Source: Halichondria panicea
Lineage: Eukaryota > Porifera > Demospongiae > Suberitida > Halichondriidae
Direction of reading: 5' to 3'
Assembly: GCF_963675165.1 (NCBI RefSeq)
Contig: NC_087386.1
Coordinates: 3,974,169 to 4,038,168 of the forward strand
DNA: 64,000 nucleotides
Shown: positions 50,323-61,072 of the stretch, one piece after another
How the letters are laid out: each line of letters opens with the position of its first letter
How positions within the stretch are numbered: position 1 is the stretch's first letter
Program-made: the position numbers and the translations under genes
Notes under the pieces: model-generated
Told to the model about the DNA's origin: nothing
Seen by the model: only the letters and a program-made list of their open reading frames with translations
Database searches by the model: none

Positions 50323-53300
50323 TACTGCTGTATAATTATTTACATAAAATAATGTTGGATACTATCACGCCTGCATGACCCAGGCCTTAACTACCCATAT
50401 TTATGCCACGGTGTGCATGCGCAAGCGAGGTATACAGTAGTGTGTGTTGTCTGTGTGTTTAGACTGCTACAGCTGCTCCAGGATAGTTCGAGTAAGAGTT
50501 TCTATAATAAATTATAGGCTTCTAGCTAGTCAGATTTTTGTTTGTAGATTTGCAAAATAATGCTTTGTTCTCGAGTTATGCCTAGTTTTGCTTACCTGAA
50601 ATGCCATTGCAACCTTTTCAGAAAAGTGCATAGAAAAACTTGTCCATAAAGTATTGCTATACTCTACTTAGTAGCACTAGAATGAATAGGTAACTGCAAG
50701 AGTGAGAAGAGAGCTTGCAAGGCTCTGCTGATGCAGCCATTAATTTTTAGACTTGAACTTTTGGCATCGATCGTTTTTAACAACAATCATGGTCGATCAT
50801 TATCTACTCTTCGATTTTCCCTGTGATTCTGTATGGATTCTACCTGCATGAGTAATGCAAAAATGTTCATCATGATAATTATAATGTGTTAAAATTTTTT
50901 GCAGAATGATTCGTGGATGTAATTTTCAAGGAATAGCAGCTTTTCTGCAGCATGCGATATTAAATTTGTGCGTATAAATGTTCACGGTAGATGCTTGATC
51001 AGCGTAAAAATTTTCGCAGAATGATTCGTGGATGTAATTTTCAAGGAATAGCAGCCTTTCTGCAGCATGCGATATTAAATTCGTGCGTATAAATGTTGGC
51101 GGTAGATGCTTGATCAGCGTAAACCACAAACATTTATACCTTTGAAAAATACCTGCTATTAGTAGCTTTATGTTATGTAGCTTTGGCACCTCCACTGAGG
51201 CATCAGCACCTGTGGTGCTTTCATTTGAACACTTTCATTTGAACAGTTGCACTACTCTATTAACAAATAGTACTGGCAATAGAGCGGGCACAGCTCAATC
51301 ACTATCAATAGTGCAAAAACTACATTCTTGGTTAAACAGTCTCGTCCATTTCGGGGCTACAGACATGGTCACTTGTCCCATAGATTAAAGTATGGTATCA
51401 AAGGTCAAACGCAACATAATAATTATATTCGAACAGTCACCATGGATGCGACATCTGGACTTCAACATAATTAAATTTTTCAACTTTAAATAATTAACCA
51501 TGGTTTCTGTGATTATTTACAACAAAAAGTTAAAAAACATTTTAAACATTTTTGTACAGTTCCAGTTCAGTTAAAGGATTCACAGTTAAAATGGGCCAAC
51601 AGAAATTTTTGTGATTTTCATTTTGGATTCTGATCCAGTAACTTGGCACACAGATCCCATGAACAGGTTTGCCGACTTGCAGTTAAGCATCCAGGTAGTA
51701 TACCGGTTCAGGTAGTTAAGGATATCTAAAACCTGCTAAAGAAAAACAACATGTGATAAAATAATAGCAGCCACAATCAGGAGTACAACAGTCCCTAAGG
51801 CCTTGCATATAATTATTGGAAGCGACCCCTACGAATAACTATTTTGCGGAATTCATGTGTACGTCTGTTATAGCTTACTTTATTTTCTGGGCTAGTAGGT
51901 CAAACGCAACATAATAATTATATTCGAACAGTCACCATGGATGAGTGACCGATCTTCACTCCAGGCTAGTAGGTCAAACGCAACATAATAATTATATTCG
52001 AACAGTCACCATGGATGAGTGACCGATCTTCACTCCAGGCTAGCTATACTAGAAGACTTGCTTTAATGGGGGTTAGTTAACCCCTGCAATAGCGGCACAG
52101 TATAGTTGGTAACAAAAGCGGTCTTTCAATATTTCTTAAGTCAATGATTTGAACGAGGCGGGATCAATTGCTTTGTTTTGTCTTGTTTCATAACAGTGGC
52201 CTAATAACTATAATTAGTCGAGTTCATTTTAACGAACTCGTGTTTTTATGTTACGGTTGATACATATCATGTACATGAATTAAAGACAAGGTAATAACCA
52301 TCTTAAGTTGTTTAATCTCATCATTTTTTCCTGATCAATACAGAAAATTTTTTTTATTGCAAACAGTGCACAAAAAGGTCATCCTCTTTAGCATTTGTTA
52401 ACGATCAGTAAATAATTGTGCAAATATGTGACTCCGTATTACATTATTTTATTATACGGTCGCGTAGCCTTGGGGCATGATTTGGTACTCATGCTGTATC
52501 TACACAGTGTAACGAATATCGCAACCACACGCTATAAAACGGCCTAGAGCTTAGGTCCAGATTAAAACTTCAATGTGGGCTTCGACCCCCACATTTTTGA
52601 TTTTGTATTCAGTGTACATGCAAAATAAGGATTCACACATAATTTTATCTTTTTGGATCAAGAGATCCCCCACAACAAACCGTAGCTCTGTTTCGTTTCT
52701 AATTCTACTCGAATAGGGATTATCAGAAAACAAAAGAGATGATATGACTTGTAGACGGAACTTTCACAGCTGCATGGACGCAAGTTCTAGAAAGTTGTCT
52801 TCTACCAACTTTTCTGACAATCTGACCTATAAAAAATTACTTCACCAACACACTCCTCTTCAATCAATGTAGATTCACCACAATGTTTATACACACTATG
52901 ATAACTTTTCTTGATGTGCCAAACTGAAATACGCCAAAAGATTCAAACATCTTATGGAGACTCCATTTTTGTTCACTAAATCCATATGTATACGAGTAGC
53001 TATAAGGAGAAGCTATTGGTATTCAGTATTGCATGTAGTATATGAAACATGGTGACAATCAAGTGCAATGATCTGTAGGTACAGCTTTATATAATTATGG
53101 CTACTGAAAAGTGATGCCATCAGCATTACCAGGTTCTTGCATCACCCCCAGTTGGGTATTTATGACTACAATCCATTAAATGATAAGGCTATTTGATCAC
53201 TTGATCAGGACTCCAATGTTTATAAGATATGTAAAGAATCAATGATAAGCACAACTGATTAAATAGGGAAATGATCATCATTAAATATGTGATTAACTAA

Positions 53301-54512
53301 CTAGTAGTTTGTAAGTCAATGTTCTCTATCCATGTATCTTTGTTGTTGTCTCCTCTATTTACCTCGTGGTCATTCTAGCTATCCCTATGTGAAATAGTGT
53401 GCGTATGTAACAGGTAATAACATGCGTGAGAATATTTCTTTGTTTGACTTCCAAGACAAATCGACATAACCAGTTACTGCATGTCAACCCTCATTAGTGA
53501 AGGAACAACAATAATTATAGCTGATCAATATTGTTGGGACACACTATACTTACAGAGTTCTCATTTTGACAGTTTCTAGCAGTTTTCACACAAGTAGATT
53601 ATTCTTCTGCAAACCTTGCCACAAGATGATGAGGATTTGAGAAGACGAGAATTTGTCGACTCTCTGAGGTGTAGGGGTTTGTGGTTTTGTAGGAAAATGA
53701 GCCTGAGCAACTTAATTCATTTGCTCACAGCTAGCACATCCCACCTAGCACCGTAGAGGGGAAAAAATAGTACTAGTGTTCTAACAAAAGTAAGTAGAGA
53801 TAAACCTTTAGTATAGTCCGTAGTCCAACAGTTTTCAATCAGGGACACAGCATTCCAGAACGGTGCATACAGCTTGTCACCAGTCAGAGAGCAACACGGG
53901 AACTAAGCATACCCAAACTGCATTGATCAGAGGTGAATTTAGGTGAAAGGTTAATTGTCATCAAAATAGGGCTCAAACCATAAATACCATGGCAGATTTG
54001 ATATTTATATATATTATTAATTGGCATAAAATGATTATCATGATGAGCAAAAGAAACATTACATTGAACCAGGGCTGACATTGAGTCCTTTCGGTACTAA
54101 CGTTTGTAGGGTAGAATCCAAAATGCAGTTCATTTACATTTAGTGCTGTGTCGATTGCTTGGACGAATAAAATATGTATATGTTTTTGGGAAATATTTTT
54201 GAGCCTATTCATTACCTATTCATTACCTATTCATTACCTACACAATGGTTTCAGCATGTGCAAAATTAATGTTACAATCTTAAGATTATATTGAAGTACA
54301 ACTACTGACACATTTGTCGTATTCATATTAAGATGGTTCTTACCAAAAGAGTAAATTTGGAACAATTGAATGGGCGTGGTTTAACAAAGCTCGAATGCTC
54401 AAGGAATTCACCTCTGGTCCAAACGTTTCTGACTATTGGCCGTAAAGGTGTGGGTTGTCTGTGGGGTGTGATTGTAGGCGGTTTGTGTAGGAGGAGTTGC
54501 TGCACCAGACCC

Positions 54513-56082
54513 TCAGTCTGAATATCTAGTATCTGCCCCTTCCTCGTGATGGTCAGTTTTCCCCTCCTTGTATGTGTCGAGATCGACAGGGAGCTCTCCC
54601 ACACCAGTCACAGAACGTGCATACTCGTATCCAATCTTAAGCGAGGATTCTGACCCAGCTGCAGCAATCGACCAGTCTGGATACTCAGAACACAGCCCAT
54701 GAGCAACGTAGTGTTCACAAACCTAAAGTTAACAGCATTTCGATACAATTCATGAATACCCACATGAACGTACCTTAGGAGGCATGCTGTCCGGTGGGAC
54801 CTTGAGTCCTAGAGCCCGAAAACAGCGTCGATTGTACCCAGTCAGCCACCAACCCAACCGAGCATCAAACACTTCAGATCCAATTTCTCGTTGAGAGTAG
54901 AAAGTTCGATCCAGCACTGAATACACAGCTTTTACCTTGCTAGTGCCACGTAGAGACTGATAGTGAGAAAGAATACGGCCAGTGGAATGATAATCAATTG
55001 TCCCGGCAAGCTTTTGTGGATCATCAGAATCAGAAATACATCCATTGCGTACATGGATTAGTTGGCGTTGAAACCCATCCGTTACTCGCTTTGTAACAAC
55101 CACCGTAACGTTATCGATATTCAAGCCCGCAGCCTTTGCCTGTTTAAGGCATTGACAATCAAGTTCCCTGTGAGCATTGAGTACCACAATCATTCGCTCC
55201 GCCACAGCAGTCTACAAATGAAATTAACTCGCTCCATTCGTGTAGGAGGTCCTACTAACCCAGCAGCTACTCTTGTTTCCGTCAAGGCTGTTGAATGAAG
55301 ATTGCATGACTCAAATCAGTGAGAAACTTTTTTCTTTGAGGGTGCTCAGCATTCATTTCCATTCATTTCCCTTCTAATGCGGAGCATTAAATGCATGGCA
55401 TCGAGTTTTATGGAGAAGATAGATCTCCACAAGGCGGCAACACTCGTGGTGCTAGATGTGCTGCCACAACACCCACAATCGACGTACAAGTAGGTAGGAA
55501 CAGAGCCAATAGATTTGTGGCGATCGACGACTTCGGTCATAGCATCTTTTCCCCAAGAGAGTCCAGTGTCAGGGACAACGTATACCCCACAAAAAATTCC
55601 TAAGTCACCACATATCGTGAATGTCTGCCCACCACTTCCAACGATCCCACCGCCTATGGTTCGCTTTACGACCTTTTGCTGGTGATCCACTGCAAGGGAG
55701 TGATTGCTGACGACTGCTCGGAGCTCACGCATGATGTGGGGCTTGTTCTCCCAATAGTCATTTACAAACATCGCTGTCAAGTGAGGTCTACACGGAACAA
55801 AGTGTGCAGGAAACTGAGGAAAAGAATTACGGTCAACCACGTTCACCTTGCCAACACCACGCATAGCATCAACCTATATACAAAGGAAATGGGTACATAA
55901 AGCATCAACAAAATTATATCATGTACGTGTACCTTGTCTCAGAGCTCAACAAATTCAGACTTCAATTTTAGGTAAAGCTGCTGAACCTCGGCCGTAATGT
56001 AGCGGTCTACCTGGGCCATGGTTAGCTCTGATCTTAGCAATCGAATCACAGACATGTGTGTACAGTTCCCTTTGCCACTAAC
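54513..56082 (-). pseudogene. DUF6729-like gene remnant, copy B, 3' part
   Basis: Pieces in order on the minus strand: 55933-56082 (MSVIRLLRSELTMAQVDRYI), 55347-55873 (PHLTAMFVNDYWENKPHIM, GGQTFTICGDLGIFCGVYVV, SVPTYLYVDCGCC), 54774 to about 55340 (DRTFYSQREIGSEVFDARL) and the last exon 54513-54722 (VCEHYVAHGLC ... TGA). I recall this domain set as the DUF6729 type, a multi-copy family in sponges and some other animals that may come from a transposon. Its function is unknown. Lesions: an in-frame TGA in the first piece just before the donor at 55931-55932; a perfect 10-bp tandem duplication ATTCATTTCC at 55351-55370 that shifts the frame; and further stops between 55200 and 55340. It is therefore dead here, independent of the retrotransposon insertion. 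Confidence 0.8.
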
Positions 56083-56372
56083 TGTCATGAGCCCCCGGCT
56101 GCGCCAAGGCTCGCAGTTGACTTAAACAGAACACGATCCAAGTAAATAGGAGTCCTCTATAACTTTAACATGAGAACAGAACTGAACATAACTCCTTCTC
56201 TAGCTATTTTATACAGACACATGCACCAAAGATCTAGATTGTTCTACAACACCCACAAAGTTCTAGAATACTGAACCTCTGGAAGGTTCTTAACACATAA
56301 AGTTCTGGTCCTTTACCACGGAATGTTCTAGTTCTTAATTAACCCAGTCACAGAATGTTCTAGTTCACCACA
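56083..56372 (-). repeat. 3' LTR of the Gmr1-like element
   Basis: The 290-bp repeat matches 61073-61362 at all but one base. It is preceded in element orientation by the polypurine tract and contains the last 13 nt of the Gag-Pol frame. Confidence 0.95.
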
Positions 56373-59300
56373 TTCCTCTCCCCTTCTCCTGCGACATTCA
56401 TGTCGGGGTGAGAAATAGGCAATCGGGAGAGGGCGTCTGCGTTTTGGTTGTCTTTGCCCTTCCGATAGCGGACAGAAAAGTTGAATGGTTGCAAGGCCAG
56501 GCTCCATCGGATGAGACGATTGTTGTTCTCTTTCATTCGCTCCATCCATTCCAGGGAGTGATGGTCCGTCTGGATTACAAAGGGTCGTCCTAGGAGGTAG
56601 ACTCGGAAAGCTTCAACAGCAAGTTTAATTGCCAGGCACTCCTTCTCCACGGTCGAGTAGTGTTCTTCTCGGTTAAGGAGTTTTCGGCTAAAATATCCTA
56701 CAGGGTGTTCAGCGCCATCCCCATCAGTTTGGCTGAGGACTGCCCCTACACCTCGCTGGGATGCATCGGTTTGGAGGACAAAGGCTCTCGAAAAGTCTGG
56801 ATTGTGCAATATCGGCTGTGACAACATCTGCTTCTTCAGGGTCTGGAATGCTGTCTCACAAGCTGGTGTCCATATTACTGTTGAGGGTAAATTCTTTCGG
56901 GTGAGGTCGGACAGGGGGGCGGCAATGGAGGCGAAATCCGGGATAAACCTCCTGTAATATCCAATTAATCCAAGGAAACAACGCACTTCTTTTTTCGTTT
57001 TTGGTCTTGGAAATTCCATCATTGCCTCTAGTTTTGTTTCCTCTGGTTTCACCACTCCACTCCCAACGACATGGCCTAGGTATATACAGTGGGCCATCCC
57101 AAACTGACATTTGCTGAGCTTCATGGTTAGGCCGGCATCTTGGATCCGCTCCAGCACCTGACGTAAATGGTAGAGGTGGTCCTTCCAATTGGAGCTGTAG
57201 ATTACAACATCATCTAGGTATGCTGCAGCATATTCTTCCAGTCCTTGCAGTACCCGGTCCATTAGCCTCTGGAAAGTTGCCGGTGCGCCTTGCAAGCCAA
57301 ATGGCATAACATTGAAGTGATAAAGACCAAAAGGGGTTACAAATGCCGTCTTCGTCTGGGCTTTCTTGGTGAGGGGTACCTGCCAGTATCCTTTTGTCAG
57401 ATCCAAAGTGGTGATGTACTTAGCTTGGCCTAGTCTGTCGATCATCTCGTCAATGCGGGGCATTGGGTATGCATCTGCCTCAGAAACTCCATTTAGACGT
57501 CGATAGTCAACGCAGAATCGCATAGTACCATCTTTCTTCTTCACCAATACAATAGGGGCTGACCATTCACTTGTCGAAGGCTCGATCACTCCATGTTCTA
57601 GCATTTCCGCAATTTCTTTCTTCACTGTCTCTCGATAGGCATGAGGTAAGCGGTAAGGAGGCAACCTGATTGGGCGTGCCGTTCCGGTTTCAATGTCGTG
57701 CTCAATGATTGCTGTCCGTCCTGGGGTGTCTCGCATAGCTTCTACGAATTCGTTGGTTAGCTGACGGAGGTCATACTGTTGGGTCTCTTCCAGTCGCTTG
57801 TCCATGACAATCTTCTTTGTGATACCGTCACTTTCTTTCCACAACGGGAGTTCATCCGTTAATTCTCCTCTCTCTTCCTCCGCCAAGAGGTTTGGGATCG
57901 TGGGGGTATTCCACTTTCGCAACATGTTGATGTGGAAGACTCTTCTCCGCTTCTTGTGATCGAACATGTCCACTTCATATGTCACCGGTGAAATCACTTT
58001 CTTCACGGGGTAGGGACCTTGCCACTTCGCTAGGAGTTTGTTGGTCGAGGAAGGTAGAAGGACTAGTACGTTGTCCTCTACCTGCAGCTTCCTCTCTCGT
58101 GCATTTCGATCATACCACTTCTTTTGGGTTGTTTGGGCCTTCTTCAGATTCTCACAAGCTAGCTCCGACATCTTGGCGAGTTTTTCTTGAATCGTCAGGA
58201 CATAAGAAACGACACTCTCTGTAGATTTCTTGCTAGATTCCCACGATTCTTTGAGCACATCAAGAGGTCCTCGCACCTGCCTTCCATACATTAGTTCGAA
58301 GGGAGAAAATCCGGTTGATGACTGGGGTACTTCACGGTAGGCAAACAGCAAATACGGAATTAGTTGGTCCCAGTCTTTTCCTTCTTCATTGGCGGTTTTG
58401 CGAAGCATGGACTTCAAGGTTTGATTGAAACGTTCTACTAATCCGTCCGTTTGAGGGTGGTAAGGGCTGGTCTTGATCGGCTGTATCTTCAACAAGCGGT
58501 AGAGCTCTGCTAGCAATCCAGATGTGAAATTAGCTCCTTGATCAGTCAGGATCTCTCGGGGTATGCCTACTCTTGAGAAAAACATTATCAGCTCCTTGGC
58601 TACGTGCTCAGCATCTATGGTTCGTAGGGGGACAGCTTCTGCGTACCTTGTACTATAGTTGCAAATCACCAGGATGTAGCGGTTTCCCGTGCGGCTACGA
58701 GGAAGAGGACCCACGATATCCATAGCAATACGTTCAAACGGCTCTCGAATGATGGGTAGGGGAATCATTGATACACGCTGCTTTTTCCCCTTTGATGTCC
58801 TCTGACACTCTTCGCACGATTGGCATAGCTTCTTCACATCTTCGAATACTGTCGGCCAATAGAACCGCTGGAGAATTCGTTCTACGGTCTTTCGCTGCCC
58901 CATGTGGCCAGCCATTGGAATATGGTGAGCAAGGGACATCACTAGGCTACGGCACGACTCTGGTAGCACCAACTGCTGTATCGGGCTGCTGTCTTCGCCA
59001 TGGGGTGAGATCCATTGACGGTAAATCAGTCCATTTTCTTCGTGAAAGACCATCTTGCTGGCTCCAGTAGCACCGTTCATTGCTTCTCGAATACCTTTAA
59101 GCGTGACATCTTCTTGCTGCATTCGTCGCAACTCAATGGGGGACAGGTCCAAGGGGTGTGTCTGCTTGTTTTGAGCCACTTCACGCCTCTGCTGCCTCTT
59201 CTCTCTCCTAGTTAGTTGCTGGTGTTTCTTTACTTCGAGAAAAAGATCTGGGTCCATCTCTGCGCCAATTGGCATCTCAGCAATTTGGTCATCGGTTACG

Positions 59301-60994
59301 TCCAAGTCCGTTAGCATCTCGGCTTGTTGGTCATCAGGAGTGTTGGGAGTGTTTGGAACCATCTTGGCCACTTGGTCATCAGGCATCTCATCAGTGGATG
59401 TGTCGGACGTGGTAGTAGGCTGTTTGATTCCCTCCTGTTGTTGTATCTTCTCCAGTTCCACTCTTTCTTCTTCGTTTTTCTTGGCCTGGGCTCTGGTCAT
59501 TACGGCAAGGGCTTCTTCAGTCCGAACTGTCCCTTTCTTATTCTGTAACATTTCGAGTAGGCCTGCCACATCTCGTCCGAGTAGCACTGGTACTGGGAGG
59601 GTCTTTGAAATTGCTGCTTCGATTTGGTGTCTTCCTTCTCCGAGGCCAATTTCTACACTTACGAGTGGATATTCTCGAACGTCTCCGTGAGCACATCGGA
59701 TGCGAACTCGTCCTAGTTGCTTCTTCTGTGGTAGCAGATCACTTCTCACCATCGAACGGGCACAACCGGTGTCAAGGACAATCTCGTCTACTGCTTTTCC
59801 CTCCACTGTGCCGGATCGTGTAATCTGGGGGTTGATTTTCTTCTCCAACTTGTCCTCATTCATGTACACCAATTCAGTTTCTTCTGTGAATAGATTTGAC
59901 TTGCTAGGGCGATTTGCGGCAATATGTCTGGTCTCTTGGCAGTTGTAGCATTTGATTTTGTTCCATTCCATCTTTGTTTTGTTGGCCTCCCTCCGTCCTT
60001 TCTCTGTCCTTCGATCAGCCATAGCCTTCCTACAGTCTTTGGCAATATGGCCCTTTATCTTGCAGTAGTGGCACGTTTTGGTTGCTCCGCTCTCACTGCT
60101 GGGCCGACGAGTCTCTCGTGGCGGTAACTCCTTAGGATCAAGTTGACGGGAATGAACATAGCTGTCGGCCAGTCTTCCCGCTTCTTCTCCGGTAGTGGGC
60201 TTTCGGTCGCCCAACCAAATTCTCAGGTCTCTAGGTATCCCCTCCATCAGTTGCTCCACTACAATTTTCTCCTTGAGTGCTTCCATCGTGGTGCAGCCTG
60301 CTGTCCATTTCTCCAGGAGGTCTCTCAGTTTTGTTGCGAGCTCCAGGTATGCCTCCCCTTCGGCCTTCTTCGTAGTTCGGAAGCGTTTGCGGTACGTTTC
60401 TTCGCTAATATCATAGCGTTGCAGTATAGCTCTTTTCACGTCCTCATAGTTCTTAGCTTTCTCTACATCCATTGCAGCAAAGGCCTGCTGGGCTCTCCCC
60501 GTAAGTTGTGGCGCTAACTTATGGGCCCAGTGCTCTTCTTTCACTTCAAAGGCTGTCATCAGTCGCTCAAACGTAGTCAAGTATGCCTCAATGTCTTCTT
60601 TTTCCGTGAGTTTGGCTAGGTTCAAATGTCGTAGATCTTCCGCTCGTTTCGCCTTGATCTCCTCTCGACTCTGATTTAGGTCCATCCAGTTTCTCATCAT
60701 TTCCACCTGACTTTGCATCATTTGCATTCTTTGTTCACTTTCTCTCTCTCTACGTTCCTGTTCTTCTGCTCGTTCTCGCTCTCGTTGTCTGTTCTCTTCT
60801 TCTCTTGCTCTGGCCCTTTCCGTTTCTGCCTCGTCACGGCTCCGGCGATCTTCCAGCAGCATCTGTAGAAGTTCAGTCACTCCAGTTCCTGTCTCTGCCA
60901 TCGTTATTACAGCTTGGTCACTCTCCACGTCTTGTTCTGTTTCGTTCACCGATTCTCCTAGGTTGTAGATTCTGCCAGTCCTTGTCACCGACAT
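56360..60994 (-). CDS. Gag-Pol polyprotein of the Gmr1-like retrotransposon (1,544 aa)
   Basis: One uninterrupted frame encodes all retrotransposon functions. Approximate residues: 45-110 charged coiled coil (RERERAEEQERRERE); 130-290 capsid, whose last part (about 200-290) resembles a SCAN domain (VVEQLMEGIP, GEEAGRLADSYV); 308-321 intact CCHC knuckle (CHYCKIKGHIAKDC); a second knuckle (CYNCQETRH) lacking its last Cys; 408 protease DTG; 685-730 integrase HHCC; about 757, 816 and 853 the integrase D, D, E (MDIVG, TDQGAN, VERFNQ); about 1000-1050 a C-terminal integrase tail (KWQGPYPVKK); about 1140-1290 reverse transcriptase (FCVDYRRLN, YLDDVVIYS); about 1405-1520 RNase H (TDASQRGVGAVLSQ, DHHSLEW). 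No Gag/Pol frameshift or stop is present, so stoichiometry must be set by proteolysis or another route. The stop lies 13 nt inside the 3' LTR. Confidence 0.93.
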   Translation of the reverse strand: MSVTRTGRIYNLGESVNETEQDVESDQAVITMAETGTGVTELLQMLLEDRRSRDEAETERARAREEENRQRERERAEEQERRERESEQRMQMMQSQVEMMRNWMDLNQSREEIKAKRAEDLRHLNLAKLTEKEDIEAYLTTFERLMTAFEVKEEHWAHKLAPQLTGRAQQAFAAMDVEKAKNYEDVKRAILQRYDISEETYRKRFRTTKKAEGEAYLELATKLRDLLEKWTAGCTTMEALKEKIVVEQLMEGIPRDLRIWLGDRKPTTGEEAGRLADSYVHSRQLDPKELPPRETRRPSSESGATKTCHYCKIKGHIAKDCRKAMADRRTEKGRREANKTKMEWNKIKCYNCQETRHIAANRPSKSNLFTEETELVYMNEDKLEKKINPQITRSGTVEGKAVDEIVLDTGCARSMVRSDLLPQKKQLGRVRIRCAHGDVREYPLVSVEIGLGEGRHQIEAAISKTLPVPVLLGRDVAGLLEMLQNKKGTVRTEEALAVMTRAQAKKNEEERVELEKIQQQEGIKQPTTTSDTSTDEMPDDQVAKMVPNTPNTPDDQQAEMLTDLDVTDDQIAEMPIGAEMDPDLFLEVKKHQQLTRREKRQQRREVAQNKQTHPLDLSPIELRRMQQEDVTLKGIREAMNGATGASKMVFHEENGLIYRQWISPHGEDSSPIQQLVLPESCRSLVMSLAHHIPMAGHMGQRKTVERILQRFYWPTVFEDVKKLCQSCEECQRTSKGKKQRVSMIPLPIIREPFERIAMDIVGPLPRSRTGNRYILVICNYSTRYAEAVPLRTIDAEHVAKELIMFFSRVGIPREILTDQGANFTSGLLAELYRLLKIQPIKTSPYHPQTDGLVERFNQTLKSMLRKTANEEGKDWDQLIPYLLFAYREVPQSSTGFSPFELMYGRQVRGPLDVLKESWESSKKSTESVVSYVLTIQEKLAKMSELACENLKKAQTTQKKWYDRNARERKLQVEDNVLVLLPSSTNKLLAKWQGPYPVKKVISPVTYEVDMFDHKKRRRVFHINMLRKWNTPTIPNLLAEEERGELTDELPLWKESDGITKKIVMDKRLEETQQYDLRQLTNEFVEAMRDTPGRTAIIEHDIETGTARPIRLPPYRLPHAYRETVKKEIAEMLEHGVIEPSTSEWSAPIVLVKKKDGTMRFCVDYRRLNGVSEADAYPMPRIDEMIDRLGQAKYITTLDLTKGYWQVPLTKKAQTKTAFVTPFGLYHFNVMPFGLQGAPATFQRLMDRVLQGLEEYAAAYLDDVVIYSSNWKDHLYHLRQVLERIQDAGLTMKLSKCQFGMAHCIYLGHVVGSGVVKPEETKLEAMMEFPRPKTKKEVRCFLGLIGYYRRFIPDFASIAAPLSDLTRKNLPSTVIWTPACETAFQTLKKQMLSQPILHNPDFSRAFVLQTDASQRGVGAVLSQTDGDGAEHPVGYFSRKLLNREEHYSTVEKECLAIKLAVEAFRVYLLGRPFVIQTDHHSLEWMERMKENNNRLIRWSLALQPFNFSVRYRKGKDNQNADALSRLPISHPDMNVAGEGERNVVN
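56373..56390 (-). other. Polypurine tract
   Basis: The minus strand reads AGGAGAAGGGGAGAGGAA directly before the 3' LTR. It would prime plus-strand synthesis. The same bases also encode part of the Gag-Pol C-terminus (AGEGERN). Confidence 0.9.
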
Positions 60995-61052
60995 ACAGAT
61001 CTACCATTCGCTTCTCAAATTTGTGGGTCTCGAAAAACCACTGTCTTCGACT

Positions 61053-61070
61053 ATCCCACCGCTGCCACCA
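61053..61070 (-). other. Primer binding site, complementary to a tRNA-Leu 3' end
   Basis: Read on the minus strand the 18 nt TGGTGGCAGCGGTGGGAT lies 2 nt after the 5' LTR. Its complement ATCCCACCGCTGCCACCA equals, as I recall, the acceptor end plus CCA of animal tRNA-Leu (AAG/UAG type). It is where minus-strand DNA synthesis would be primed. Confidence 0.85.
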
Positions 61071-61072
61071 AT

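Larger units (their letters stand above)
41620..54512. other. Long gene-poor stretch, mosaic of repeats
   Basis: I find no convincing gene in about 12.9 kb. It holds diverged MITE pieces (for example 46603-47000, 47460-48160, 49058-49150), a (TG)n run at 43235-43280, a TG/CG run at 46640-46682, short repeats with CAAGACACAGAGACTC and CCACAGGTACAC (43300-43660), a duplicated block GGTGCTTTCTTAC (44940-45075), a 115-bp tandem duplication (50901-51130), a 68-bp tandem duplication (51892-52030) and three copies of CTATTCATTACCT (54202-54240). The missing 5' exon of the ankyrin-Roc gene may lie here. Confidence 0.6.

Noticed and set aside
57979-60517. Several plus-strand frames of 66-124 codons
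   Set aside because: All are antisense to the Gag-Pol frame and rich in Ser, Leu and Phe as expected of shadows.
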